Assembly: GCA_964407525.1 (NCBI GenBank)
Contig: CAYOWC010000002.1
Coordinates: 1 to 64,000 of the forward strand
DNA from: DUZB01 sp964407525
GTDB lineage: Bacteria; Desulfobacterota; DSM-4660; Desulfatiglandales; Desulfatiglandaceae
Length of the DNA stretch: 64,000 bases
Direction: 5' to 3'
The number at the start of each line of letters is the position of its first letter. Position 1 is the first letter of the stretch. Position numbers and translations under genes: made by a program. The notes beneath the pieces are model-generated. The model saw only the letters and a program-made list of their open reading frames with translations, made no database searches and was not told where the DNA came from. Of the stretch, positions 26,799-34,717 are shown one piece after another.

Positions 26799-27605
26799 AT
26801 GATGGCAATATCGGAAGAAAATGAGTATAAAAATCTGGCTGATTTTGCAATAGAAGTAATCAAGAACGCCGGGCGGGAAGCCCTTCCCTACTACGGGAAA
26901 GGAAGTATCGATTTTAAATTTGACGAGGAACTGGTAACTGAAGTCGAATTGCGACTATCCGAATTTTTCCAGAACAGTCTCAATGCCCATTTTCCCGAAC
27001 ACCAGATATTCCTGAATAACCATGAAAGCATAGATTACACCCACGAAAAAAAGCGCTATCTCTGGGTCTTTGATGCCCTTGACGGTGTTGCTAATTTCCA
27101 GGCCGGCATCCCGGTTTGGGGAATGTCCCTTGCGCTTCTCGAAAATTTCTGGCCGGTTTTCGGCGTTTTCTTCATGCCTGCCACAGGCGACATCTTTCAT
27201 GCCCAGGCGGATAAAGAGGCTCTGTGGGGGAACAGAGAAATCAAGGGCGGTCATCCTGCCGAAATCAATGATGAGAGCGTCCTATTGACCTATGCGAGGT
27301 TTCACAACCACTACGATTGCAATTTCCCCGGGAAAGTTCGCAGTTTTGGCTGCACGGCAGCCCACATTTGTTATGTCGCCGCCGGTCGGGCCGAAGCGGC
27401 GGTCTTTACTGGAGAAACCTATCAAAATTTAGCAGCAACGCGCGTCATCATTGAGGCAGCGGGAATCAAGTTGTATCGGATGGATGGCGGTGAATTCTTT
27501 TTGAATGAGTATCTTGATGGAAGACAAATTGAGGAACCTCTTCTCGCAGTCAGCCCAGATAATTTCCAAAACATTCACGATTGCCTGAGGACGGTCTCTC
27601 CATGA
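26799..27605 (+). CDS. Inositol-monophosphatase-family protein with altered metal site
   Basis: This 268-residue protein has the fold marks of the IMPase/FBPase family: VFDALDGVANFQAGIPVWGMSLAL (about 88-111) corresponds to the DPxDGTxNF metal site, and GCTAAHICYVAAGRAEAAVF (about 184-203) to the GSAAxxLxxVAxGxxDa region. Substitutions DALDGV for DPxDGT and NNHES where GEE is expected suggest weaker or different catalysis. The stop overlaps the feoA start (ATGA), tying the gene to the ferrous-iron operon, which is not a usual neighbour. Confidence 0.8.
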   Translation: MMAISEENEYKNLADFAIEVIKNAGREALPYYGKGSIDFKFDEELVTEVELRLSEFFQNSLNAHFPEHQIFLNNHESIDYTHEKKRYLWVFDALDGVANFQAGIPVWGMSLALLENFWPVFGVFFMPATGDIFHAQADKEALWGNREIKGGHPAEINDESVLLTYARFHNHYDCNFPGKVRSFGCTAAHICYVAAGRAEAAVFTGETYQNLAATRVIIEAAGIKLYRMDGGEFFLNEYLDGRQIEEPLLAVSPDNFQNIHDCLRTVSP

Positions 27606-27862
27606 AGAAAGTAATTAGAATGCGCGAGATGCTGAAACACGAAAAGGGTATTCTTAAAAAAATATCAGCCATGGGAGACATGGGCAGAAGAATTCGAGAG
27701 ATGGGACTGTTTCCAGGAGCATCCATCCAGATACAGGGAAGAGCTCCTCTAAAGGACCCAGTGGCCATCAAGATAAGAGATTTTGTCCTGACTTTACGAA
27801 ACAATGAGGCAGACAGTATTTTTATTGAAGTGGATCTGCCCGATAATGACCAACGTTTATGA
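27602..27862 (+). CDS. feoA: Ferrous iron transport protein A
   Basis: This 86-residue SH3-like protein has the FeoA core: MGDMGRRIREMGLFPGASIQIQGRAPLKDPV...IKIRDFVLTLRNNEA. FeoA assists the membrane GTPase FeoB. The ATG at 27602 overlaps the stop of the IMPase-like gene, and its own stop overlaps feoB by four bases, so all three are coupled. No Fur or FeoC gene, and no clear Fur box, was seen in the window. Confidence 0.93.
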   Translation: MKKVIRMREMLKHEKGILKKISAMGDMGRRIREMGLFPGASIQIQGRAPLKDPVAIKIRDFVLTLRNNEADSIFIEVDLPDNDQRL

Positions 27863-30234
27863 AAAAAAAAATTGTCATTGCCCTCTCGGGAAATCCCAAT
27901 GCGGGAAAAACAACCGCGTTTAATGCCATTACCGGTGCAAGGCAGCATATTGCCAATTATCCCGGCGTCACCGTAGAGAAAAAATCGGGAATTGTTTTCC
28001 ACAAAGGGTATGAAATCGAGATTGTTGACCTGCCTGGAACCTATTCTCTGACAGCTTACTCGCTGGAAGAAATTGTGGCGAGGGATTTTGTTATCAATGA
28101 ACGACCTGACCTGGTCGTAGATATAGTAGACGCCTCTAACCTGGACCGGCATTTCTATTTAGCCACCCAATTCAAGGAACTGGGTGTTCCCCTGATTCTC
28201 GCGCTCAACATGGTTGATGTGGCGGAAGCCAGAGGAATTAAGATCGACTATGGGCGTCTCTCCACTGACTTTGATGCTCCGGTAGTTCCCATGGTGGCAA
28301 GATCCGGAAAAGGGATCTCGGAACTTCTGGATACGGTTGTTGACACCTTTGAAAAAAGCCCTCCCTGGAAACCACCGGCCATATCTTACGGCCTGGATAT
28401 CGACCGGGCCCTCGATGAAATATCCGCCATCATCGAAAAATCCAACACCTATGACAAAAAATATCCGGCAAGATGGAGAGCGCTCAAATGCCTTGAAGGT
28501 GATAACCAGATTTTAGGGCTGTTGAAACGCGACCCCATATGCGGACCTGAAATTGAAGAAATCTGCGACAATATCATCAGGCATACCATGGCCACTCTGG
28601 AGGAAGACCCGGAGTCTATCATAGCGGATCATAGATATGGCTTCATTGCGGGGATTACCAAGAAGGTCGTCAAGCGACAGATCGAGTTTCGCATCAATGC
28701 CTCAGACAAAATCGACAAAGTCCTCACCAATCGAATCATCGGCCCCCTGTGCATGATCCTCATATTATATGGCGTCTATTCCTTCACTTTCTGGGCCAGT
28801 GAAATCCCCATACTATGGTTTGATAAATTTTTCGATTTTCTGAGAGATGCCGTTGTATTTTTAGTCCCGGAAGGGATCATAAGATCTCTGCTGATCTCAG
28901 GCGTCATCGATGGCGTAGGTGGTGTCCTGGGCTTTGTCCCTTTGATCCTGTTCATGTTCTTCGCCATTGCCTTTATGGAAGATTCCGGATATATGGCAAG
29001 AGTTGCCTACATGCTTGACCGGATTTTACGCTGGTTCGGGCTCCATGGCAATTCCGTCATGGCCATGGTCGTAAGCGGCGGGATTTCCGGGGGATGCGCT
29101 GTTCCCGGTGTGCTTGCAACCAGGATATTGAAAGATCCAAAAGAAAGGATCGCAACCCTTCTGGTCGTTCCATTCATGAATTGCGGCGCCAAACTACCGG
29201 TTTACGCCATGCTTATCACGGCCTTTTTTTCAAAAGATAAGGCCCGGATCATGTTCTTTCTGACCCTTCTTTCCTGGGCCTTCGCCCTGTTTGCGGCAAA
29301 GATTCTCCGGTCTACCGTTTTGAAAGGTCCCAAAACCCCGTTCGTTATGGAGCTGCCCCCCTACAGAGCGCCTACCATCAAAGGGCTTCTGATCCATTCC
29401 TGGGAGAGGACCTGGCAATATATCAAGAAAGCAGGCACGGTAATTCTGGCTTTTTCCGTTGTCCTTTGGGCAATGATGACCTTTCCCGGCCTTTCAGAAG
29501 AACAGACAAAGGACTTTGAGATCAGGGAAAATGCACTGATTCAAACCTTTCTTGACGCTCCGGATATTCGTGGATTGCTAAAAAACCGGGAAGATTTGAC
29601 CACTCTGGACAACATTTTTCTTTCTATGAAAGGTGCAACTGCAACCCCCGAAAACAATCATATCCCTCCACATTTAAAGGATATGGCACACACTGCAATC
29701 CATTTAGAAAATGCCGATGAAAGAAACCTTGACAAGACTGATTCAAAATATGTAAAGGCAGGAACCCTGTATTTGAATCTCAGGGAACAGTTGAGAATGA
29801 TCGATATGCAAAAACATCAGGCGGCCATGAAAAGGACAATTGCCGGATGGCTGGGGCTGAAGCTGGAGGTAATCACCAAGCCTTTAGGGTTTGAATATCG
29901 AACCAATATTGCGCTTGTTGCCGGTTTTGCGGCAAAAGAGGTAGTCGTTTCTACCCTCGGAACCGCCTATTCTCTCGGAGAGGTGGATCCGGAAGATACG
30001 GGGTCTCTTTCCGAAAAACTCAGGAACGCCCCTGGCTGGAATCCCCTGCAGGCTTTTACGTTGATCGTCTTCACTATGCTCTATGTCCCATGCATCGCCA
30101 CCGTGATAAGCATCAGGAAAGAGAGCTCCATGGGATGGGCTGGATTCTCCATTCTTTTCAATCTGACGATCGCCTATGCAGCAGCCTTTGTTATCAGACA
30201 GGTGGGAATTCTACTGGGCCTCGGTACAGGGTAA
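27859..30234 (+). CDS. feoB: Ferrous iron transporter FeoB
   Basis: This 791-residue inner-membrane Fe(II) transporter has an N-terminal G domain: GNPNAGKTTAFN (G1, 11-22), DLPGTYSL (G3), NMVD (G4), then a helical spacer. The permease part has two Gate repeats, with the conserved GGISGGCAVPG and NCGAKLPVY near 410-440. There is a roughly 150-residue insertion between membrane segments (about 540-670) rich in charged residues (NREDLTTLDNIFLSMKG). It works with the coupled FeoA. It is followed by a palindromic element at 30259 rather than by feoC. Confidence 0.96.
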   Translation: MKKKIVIALSGNPNAGKTTAFNAITGARQHIANYPGVTVEKKSGIVFHKGYEIEIVDLPGTYSLTAYSLEEIVARDFVINERPDLVVDIVDASNLDRHFYLATQFKELGVPLILALNMVDVAEARGIKIDYGRLSTDFDAPVVPMVARSGKGISELLDTVVDTFEKSPPWKPPAISYGLDIDRALDEISAIIEKSNTYDKKYPARWRALKCLEGDNQILGLLKRDPICGPEIEEICDNIIRHTMATLEEDPESIIADHRYGFIAGITKKVVKRQIEFRINASDKIDKVLTNRIIGPLCMILILYGVYSFTFWASEIPILWFDKFFDFLRDAVVFLVPEGIIRSLLISGVIDGVGGVLGFVPLILFMFFAIAFMEDSGYMARVAYMLDRILRWFGLHGNSVMAMVVSGGISGGCAVPGVLATRILKDPKERIATLLVVPFMNCGAKLPVYAMLITAFFSKDKARIMFFLTLLSWAFALFAAKILRSTVLKGPKTPFVMELPPYRAPTIKGLLIHSWERTWQYIKKAGTVILAFSVVLWAMMTFPGLSEEQTKDFEIRENALIQTFLDAPDIRGLLKNREDLTTLDNIFLSMKGATATPENNHIPPHLKDMAHTAIHLENADERNLDKTDSKYVKAGTLYLNLREQLRMIDMQKHQAAMKRTIAGWLGLKLEVITKPLGFEYRTNIALVAGFAAKEVVVSTLGTAYSLGEVDPEDTGSLSEKLRNAPGWNPLQAFTLIVFTMLYVPCIATVISIRKESSMGWAGFSILFNLTIAYAAAFVIRQVGILLGLGTG

Positions 30235-30258
30235 GGAAAATCTGATCATCCTTTTTTC

Positions 30259-30465
30259 GGGCTTGGTCCTAAAGTCAGACCTCGTTAAGTGGTCGAGTAG
30301 ATTAGTAGTTAAGTGGTTATTATTATTTGAAGTTATTCCTTTCACCTCAAAATTGGACACCCGATGGATTTGAATAGGCAATGTGTTGATTCCACGTGCT
30401 TATTTTCTAACTCAACAACTCGACCACTTACCTATTTGACGAGGTCTGAAGTTAGAACCAAGCCC
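30259..30465. repeat. Palindromic element B (207 bp, MITE-like)
   Basis: The left arm begins GGGCTTGGTCCTAAAGTCAG and continues ACCTCGTTAAGTGGTCGAGTAG. The right arm read on the other strand begins GGGCTTGGTTCTAACTTCAG and continues ACCTCGTC, a short insert, then AAGTGGTCGAGTTG. The terminal inverted repeats are thus about 45-55 bases with a short unique middle and no coding capacity. It fills the gap between feoB and greA. Fragments of the inner arm occur at 6923-6943 and 36577-36610. Confidence 0.75.
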
Positions 30466-30532
30466 CTTTTTTCTAAACGGCAGAAGGTGGAAATCGGTCC
30501 ATCTTGTCCATAAATTCGTGGAGATAGAACGT

Positions 30533-31000
30533 ATGCAAAAGATTCCTATAACCAAAGAAGGACTAGAAAGCCTGAACATCCAACTGACCCACCTCCAGAG
30601 GGTGGAAAGGCCTGACAATATTCGGGCCATTTCGGAGGCCCGCGCTCATGGAGATTTAAGCGAAAACGCAGAATATCATGCGGCAAAAGAAAGGCAATCT
30701 TTTCTCGAAGGCAAAATGAATGAGTTAAAAACCGCCGTAAGCTGTGCGGAAGTCATAGACGTGAACACTGGTCCAACCGACAGGGTGGTTTTTGGCCGAA
30801 CGGTTTTACTCTATGATCTAAATACGGAAGAAGAGATCAGTTATCAGCTTGTGGGTCCCTATGAATCTTCTCCGGAGAATGGAAAGATCTCCGTCAAATC
30901 TCCCCTTGGTCAAGGACTGATTGGACAGGAAATTGGCGATGAAGTAAAAATAAAGACTCCAGGAGGCATCCAGGAGTTTGAAATACTGGAAATCAGTTGA
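30533..31000 (+). CDS. greA: Transcription elongation factor GreA/GreB family
   Basis: This 155-residue protein has the N-terminal coiled coil with ARAHGDLSENAEYHAAKERQ, carrying the acidic tip residues used in transcript cleavage within RNA polymerase. The C-terminal FKBP-like domain (SPLGQGLIGQEIGDEVKIKTPGG) binds the secondary channel. The ATG at 30533 is preceded by GGAGATAGAACGT. It is followed after ten bases by slyD, also an FKBP-fold protein. Confidence 0.93.
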   Translation: MQKIPITKEGLESLNIQLTHLQRVERPDNIRAISEARAHGDLSENAEYHAAKERQSFLEGKMNELKTAVSCAEVIDVNTGPTDRVVFGRTVLLYDLNTEEEISYQLVGPYESSPENGKISVKSPLGQGLIGQEIGDEVKIKTPGGIQEFEILEIS

Positions 31001-31010
31001 GGATTTTGCC

Positions 31011-31499
31011 ATGGAAAAAATAGAGCAGGATAGCAGCGTAACCATCAAGTTCATAATGAAAACCAAAATACCGGACGGGGAGTTTGAGGAACGCCCGGAA
31101 GAAGAAACTTCTTTCATTTTTGGTATTAATCCTCAGGCGGAGAGCCTTGAAAAGGCCCTGGAGGGCGCACAGGCAGGCGACAGACTGTCCTTGAGCATCC
31201 CTTCTTCAGAGGTTTATGGCGAACATGATCCATCCCTCATCAGGGAGATCCCGAAAAAAGGTCTGATTAAACAACGGGTAAAGGAAGGAAAACTCTACAG
31301 GCAGATGAAAATGGGTTCCCTGGTTTCTTTCAAAGTCCTCGAAATAAGGCAGGATACCGTATTGGTCGATTTTAATAGACCGATGGCGGGGATATCGGTC
31401 ACAATCGAAGTGGAGGTGGTCTCTGTCAGAAAGTCAACTACTGAGGAAATAAAGGCAGCCTATGAAATGCAGGCAAAAAGAGATATCGGCTGTGGATGA
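31011..31499 (+). CDS. SlyD-like FKBP-type peptidyl-prolyl isomerase
   Basis: This 162-residue protein has an FKBP domain with an IF (insert-in-flap) chaperone region. FIFGINPQAESLEKALEGAQAGDRLSL matches the core of SlyD, followed by PSSEVYGEHDPSLIREIPKKG and the final MAGISVTIEVEVVSVRKST. It would catalyse prolyl isomerisation and help folding or metal delivery in the cytoplasm. It lacks the long histidine-rich metal tail of E. coli SlyD. I chose the ATG at 31011. It follows greA closely and precedes a small hydrolase by 13 bases. Confidence 0.85.
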   Translation: MEKIEQDSSVTIKFIMKTKIPDGEFEERPEEETSFIFGINPQAESLEKALEGAQAGDRLSLSIPSSEVYGEHDPSLIREIPKKGLIKQRVKEGKLYRQMKMGSLVSFKVLEIRQDTVLVDFNRPMAGISVTIEVEVVSVRKSTTEEIKAAYEMQAKRDIGCG

Positions 31500-31512
31500 T
31501 CGGGGAGCTTAG

Positions 31513-32007
31513 ATGGAAAACAAGACCGGATCTCAAAACCCTGTACGAATATTTCTTCACGGACTTGAGAGCAGCAACAGGGGTGTAAAAGCAGTTTTTT
31601 TCCGGGAGAATTTCCCCCATATGATCGTCCCCACCTTTATCGGCGATCTCGTGATCCGCATGGAGAAGTTACGTGAAATCCTGCGGGGAAAATCGGAAAT
31701 CACCATGGTTGGTTCCAGTTTCGGGGGTCTTATGGCCACCATCTTTGCCATGGAACACCCTTCTCTCGTCAGGAAATTGATTCTCCTGGCGCCTGCGATC
31801 CACATCATCAAAGATGCGCCCACGAAAATCAGGGCCATATCTACACCGGTTCAAATCTATCATGGGAACAGAGACGAAGTCATTCCTCTGGCTGATGTTC
31901 AGCGGCTTGCCAAAGAGTTCTTTCAAAACCTGTCGTTCAATGTCGTCCCGGACGATCACTCCCTTCACGAAACCTTTAAAATCATGGATTGGAAGGCGTT
32001 GCTTTAA
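31513..32007 (+). CDS. Small alpha/beta hydrolase (YqiA-like)
   Basis: This 164-residue protein has a compact alpha/beta hydrolase fold: FLHGLESSNRG near the oxyanion hole, nucleophile elbow GSSFGG (Ser near 68), an Asp in GNRDEVIP and a His in PDDHSLHE, in the right order. It is probably an esterase of the YqiA/UPF0227 type; the substrate is unknown. It ends eight bases before the first 171-bp element. Confidence 0.82.
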   Translation: MENKTGSQNPVRIFLHGLESSNRGVKAVFFRENFPHMIVPTFIGDLVIRMEKLREILRGKSEITMVGSSFGGLMATIFAMEHPSLVRKLILLAPAIHIIKDAPTKIRAISTPVQIYHGNRDEVIPLADVQRLAKEFFQNLSFNVVPDDHSLHETFKIMDWKALL

Positions 32008-32015
32008 TTTGAACG

Positions 32016-32186
32016 TAAAAGCTGCAATTAGCGTTTAGCTATTAGCCGTTAGCTTAAAGATCCCAATCGTTTGCATGACTTTTCCCTTTATTTGAGAATT
32101 CACTTTTCGATGCTTACCTATTGCATTGTAAATGGCTGACATTGTATGGCTAATAGCTAACGGCTCATCGCTAATTGCCGCTTTTA
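32016..32186. repeat. Palindromic element A, copy 1 (171 bp, MITE-like)
   Basis: The element begins TAAAAGCTGCAATTAGC and ends GCTAATTGCCGCTTTTA, so its ends are inverted repeats and both finish in TA. Inner arms TAGCTATTAGCCGTTAGC and GCTAATAGCTAACGGC extend the inverted repeats. Copy 2 at 32944-33114 has the same length and the same orientation and agrees at roughly 150 of 171 bases by eye. The last three bases (read on the minus strand) form the stop codon of the TrmJ-like gene. Confidence 0.85.
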
Positions 32187-32936
32187 GGGTGAATCCTTTT
32201 TGAGTTTCTCTATCTGGGATGTATACCAGTCAATTTGTCGGCAAATTCCCCTGACGACTCTGACTTCTCTTGCTCGCAGAGGAAATCTGGAAAGGAACCT
32301 GCGGATATTCCTGATCCAGTGTTCCGGGTTCTGGGGATTCAGAAATCCTATTGTTAAAAGAACTTCCTGAAGATGTTCATACATCCCCTCCAGTTCAAAA
32401 CCGTTAGCAAGACGCGGTAACGTCTCCCTGGTTTCCTTTGCCGAAGCCAGAAATAGCTCGTACGATACCACCAGGACAGCGTGGGCGAGATTCAGAGAAG
32501 AAAACGCGGCTGTGGGAATGGTGGTCAGAGTATGGCAGTGGTACAGGTCCTCGTTGGACAGTCCCCTGTCTTCCGGGCCGAACATTACAGCTACAAGGTT
32601 ATTTTTCGAAATGGGGATGAGAGATTGTGCAAGGGATCTGGGTCTCGTCATGGAGGGTCGCATGGAACCGGTGCGGGCCGTTGTTCCTACCACATGATGG
32701 AAAGGCGCCAAGGCCTCCAGGAGATCTTCGTAGATCTCCATTTTTTCAAGCAAACCTACTGAGTTTCCTGTTGCTGTTTTCCGCATACGGCCAGGATCGC
32801 AGTTCTTCGGTTGCACCAAAATCAATCTGCCCAGGCCCATGTTGTTCATTGCCCGGGCAACTGCCCCGATATTTTCCGGAATCTGCGGCTGGACCAGTAC
32901 GATGGCGATATGCCCCAGATTAACTTCACTTTTCAT
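32184..32936 (-). CDS. TrmJ-like SPOUT RNA methyltransferase
   Basis: This 250-residue protein is a SpoU/TrmH superfamily RNA 2'-O-methyltransferase. The SAM-binding knot motifs are visible: VQPQIPENIGAVARAMNNMG near 15-34, VMFGPEDRGLSNEDL near 115-129 and IPTAAFSSLNLAHAVLVVSYEL near 140-161. The length and C-terminal helical tail match TrmJ, which methylates position 32 of tRNA. The gene is boxed between two 171-bp palindromic elements; its TAA stop is formed by the end of copy 1, and copy 2 begins seven bases upstream of its start, leaving little room for its own promoter or leader. Confidence 0.88.
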   Translation of the reverse strand: MKSEVNLGHIAIVLVQPQIPENIGAVARAMNNMGLGRLILVQPKNCDPGRMRKTATGNSVGLLEKMEIYEDLLEALAPFHHVVGTTARTGSMRPSMTRPRSLAQSLIPISKNNLVAVMFGPEDRGLSNEDLYHCHTLTTIPTAAFSSLNLAHAVLVVSYELFLASAKETRETLPRLANGFELEGMYEHLQEVLLTIGFLNPQNPEHWIRNIRRFLSRFPLRAREVRVVRGICRQIDWYTSQIEKLKKDSP

Positions 32937-32943
32937 TTTTACC

Positions 32944-33114
32944 TGAAAGATGCAATTAGCTATTAGCTATTAGCCGTTAGCTTAAAGATCCCAATCATTT
33001 GCATGACTTTTCACTTTATTTGGGGTTTCACTTTTTGATGCTTAGCAATTGCATCGTAAATAGCTGATATTGTGTGGCTAATAGCTAACGGCTAACCGCT
33101 AATTGCAGCTTTTA
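32944..33114. repeat. Palindromic element A, copy 2 (171 bp, MITE-like)
   Basis: Same length and orientation as copy 1, beginning TGAAAGATGCAATTAGC (the left end has drifted) and ending GCTAATTGCAGCTTTTA. It lies directly upstream of the TrmJ-like gene. Its last three bases, read on the minus strand, are the TAA stop of the small gene at 33112-33396. Confidence 0.85.
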
Positions 33115-33396
33115 GGTTTTAAGTATGTTCACAATTTCAGCCGTAATCTCGTCATTGTCAAAAGAAAAACTGACGGTGCCCTTATCAACGGTAAATACGG
33201 TCACACTGGCGTTGTACTGGACGGACAGCTCGTCCAGGATCTCCCTGAATTGGGTTACAAAAGGGTGATCCAGACTGTCCACTTCCGGTGGAAAAAGGTC
33301 AACTTCAAAAATTCCGTTCGATTTCATACAAGTAAAGATTCCTTGTTTTTCGATTTGTGCATTGAGCCAATAATTTTGGAAAGTAACACAATTCAT
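33112..33396 (-). CDS. Small hypothetical protein
   Basis: This 94-residue product has no recognised family. It is acidic, with an alpha/beta pattern (FEVDLFPPEVDSL; FREILDELSVQYNASVTVFTVDKGTVSFSFDNDEI) and no signal peptide or membrane segment. No clear ribosome-binding site precedes the ATG at 33396; an internal ATG 23 codons later is possible. Its stop codon lies in palindromic element A copy 2, so the original C-terminus may have been changed by the insertion. The protein-like pattern makes it more credible than the opposite-strand frame. Confidence 0.5.
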   Translation of the reverse strand: MNCVTFQNYWLNAQIEKQGIFTCMKSNGIFEVDLFPPEVDSLDHPFVTQFREILDELSVQYNASVTVFTVDKGTVSFSFDNDEITAEIVNILKT

Positions 33397-33580
33397 GGGA
33401 TAGTGTCCAATAGGAAATAGAAAATAGGCTTAAACCTGTATCACGATACATATTTGTCCCATTCATTTCATTGAGACAAATGCGGCGAATCCTCCATCCT
33501 GCGACATGTACAACTTAGGACAACAGGGTAAATACCTGGACTCCCAATGGAATTCACTTTGCGAAGAGATGTGAGCATTT

Positions 33581-33601
33581 TGGCACGGATCTTGATATAA
33601 T
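33581..33601 (+). promoter_or_regulatory. Candidate promoter before the DVU0772-like gene
   Basis: TGGCACGGATCTTGA (33581-33595) resembles a sigma-54 site (TGGCAC-N5-TTGC) except that the -12 element ends GA in place of GC. A TATAAT overlaps at 33596-33601 and could be a sigma-70 -10 box, though no good -35 pairs with it. It lies about 95 bases before the gene start. The remaining gap 33397-33580 shows nothing I can name. Confidence 0.3.
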
Positions 33602-33696
33602 ATAGGCAGAAGCACAAGATGTTCAAAATGCTACGGATATCCTTCCTCGTCTTGTGAAGTTACCAACATAATATGTTCGCCATGGAGGTGGAGACT

Positions 33697-34053
33697 ATGA
33701 AAATAGAAGATATTAGAATGGATCTGGACCTCGTTAATGACATCGACTGGGATATGACCCCTGAAGAGGCGGTTACCCTCTATTTGGAATGGGGAAACAA
33801 TTGGTCTCACGACAGAAAATTCGTAAAATCAAAAAATGATGTATCCCATTACTTCGTCCTCAACACCTGGGGGGAGGAACCTGTAATATTTTTTATCCGA
33901 CGCAATTCAGACGGAGCAACTGAACTGGCTGAAATAGATGTACCCGAAATGCTCGAAGAAAAAATTAAATATGAGTACAGGGATGGAAAAGGCGTCTATG
34001 GCCTGGAAGGCGAATTGAAAGACTGGTTGCGGGAGGAACTGGACGCTGCTTAA
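33697..34053 (+). CDS. DVU0772-family small protein
   Basis: This 118-residue acidic protein begins MKIEDIRMDLDLVNDIDWDM and continues EEAVTLYLEWGNNWSH, which I recognise as the DVU0772-type family of conserved small proteins in sulfate reducers. There is no motif that suggests a reaction. The ATG at 33697 is supported by GGAGGTGGAG just upstream. It has its own candidate promoter and a strong terminator at 34071, so it is a single-gene unit. Confidence 0.75.
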   Translation: MKIEDIRMDLDLVNDIDWDMTPEEAVTLYLEWGNNWSHDRKFVKSKNDVSHYFVLNTWGEEPVIFFIRRNSDGATELAEIDVPEMLEEKIKYEYRDGKGVYGLEGELKDWLREELDAA

Positions 34054-34070
34054 GAATACGTTTTCATATG

Positions 34071-34103
34071 GGGAATCCACATCTGTGGATTCCCTTTTTT
34101 TTT
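34071..34103 (+). terminator. Rho-independent terminator
   Basis: GGGAATCCAC (34071-34080) pairs with GTGGATTCCC (34085-34094) around a four-base ATCT loop, followed by nine T. This is a textbook intrinsic terminator, 18 bases after the DVU0772-like gene. Confidence 0.92.
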
Positions 34104-34222
34104 GCCCAGAAAGAGCATGCCATTCCTTTTAATCCAACTACAGAGTTATTTCTTATTCTATTCCATGTTAATACATCCCCCCTTGACTTGAGGTATAATT
34201 ATAGCATATTTTATATACCATT

Positions 34223-34483
34223 ATGGAATTTGAATTTGACAAGCGAAAAAATCAAACCAATAAGGAAAAACACGGGATTGATTTTACTGAAGCGCAGGCT
34301 TTATGGATCGATTCGGATCGAATTGAAATCCCAGCAAAAACCTCTGATGAAGAGAGGTTCCTGATAATCGGTAAAATTCTGGATAAGCACTGGTCAGCCA
34401 TCATCACCTACCGGCGTACACGGATCAGGATTATTTCAGTACGCCGATCTCGAAAAGAGGAGATGAAGATTTATGAAAGCTAA
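34223..34483 (+). CDS. brnT: BrnT-family toxin
   Basis: This 86-residue protein starts MEFEFDKRKNQTNKEKHGIDFTEA, the usual N-terminus of BrnT (F-x-W/F-D-x-x-K-x-x-x-N-x-x-K-H-G-I-x-F), and ends with a conserved RIISVRRSRKEEMKIYE. BrnT is a RelE-fold ribonuclease that inhibits translation. It overlaps the antitoxin gene by 11 bases. A small promoter-like A+T-rich stretch precedes it. The pair sits between a terminator and the iorAB genes. Confidence 0.9.
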   Translation: MEFEFDKRKNQTNKEKHGIDFTEAQALWIDSDRIEIPAKTSDEERFLIIGKILDKHWSAIITYRRTRIRIISVRRSRKEEMKIYES

Positions 34484-34700
34484 AGACTTGGATGAAAAAT
34501 TTGATTCCGGACAGGATATTACCGAATTCCTTGATATTTCAAACGCCAAAAAACCTGGGCAAAACCTAAAGAGAGTCAATGTAGACTTTCCTGTATGGAT
34601 GATCCATAGTTTAGATAAAGAAGCCAAAAGACTTGGCGTACCTCGACAATCCATTATTAAAATCTGGATTGCCGAAAAGTTGAAGACGATTTCCATATAG
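34473..34700 (+). CDS. brnA: BrnA-family antitoxin
   Basis: This 75-residue protein has an acidic N-terminal toxin-binding stretch and a C-terminal ribbon-helix-helix with KRVNVDFPVWMIHSLDKEAKRLGVPRQSIIKIWIAEKL. BrnA proteins neutralise BrnT and repress their own promoter. The overlap with brnT shows the usual toxin-first order of this type. It ends 17 bases before iorA, so iorAB could be read through from the brnTA promoter. Confidence 0.9.
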   Translation: MKAKDLDEKFDSGQDITEFLDISNAKKPGQNLKRVNVDFPVWMIHSLDKEAKRLGVPRQSIIKIWIAEKLKTISI

Positions 34701-34717
34701 CAAAGAGAGGAGTTAAC

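Noticed and set aside
26512..26802. 96-codon open frame between HU and the IMPase-like gene.
   Set aside because: It starts with GTG without a ribosome-binding site, runs through the strong hairpin at 26616-26650 and has no protein-like pattern.
33103..33420. 105-codon plus-strand frame over the small gene at 33112-33396.
   Set aside because: It starts inside palindromic element A and has less protein-like composition than the minus-strand frame.
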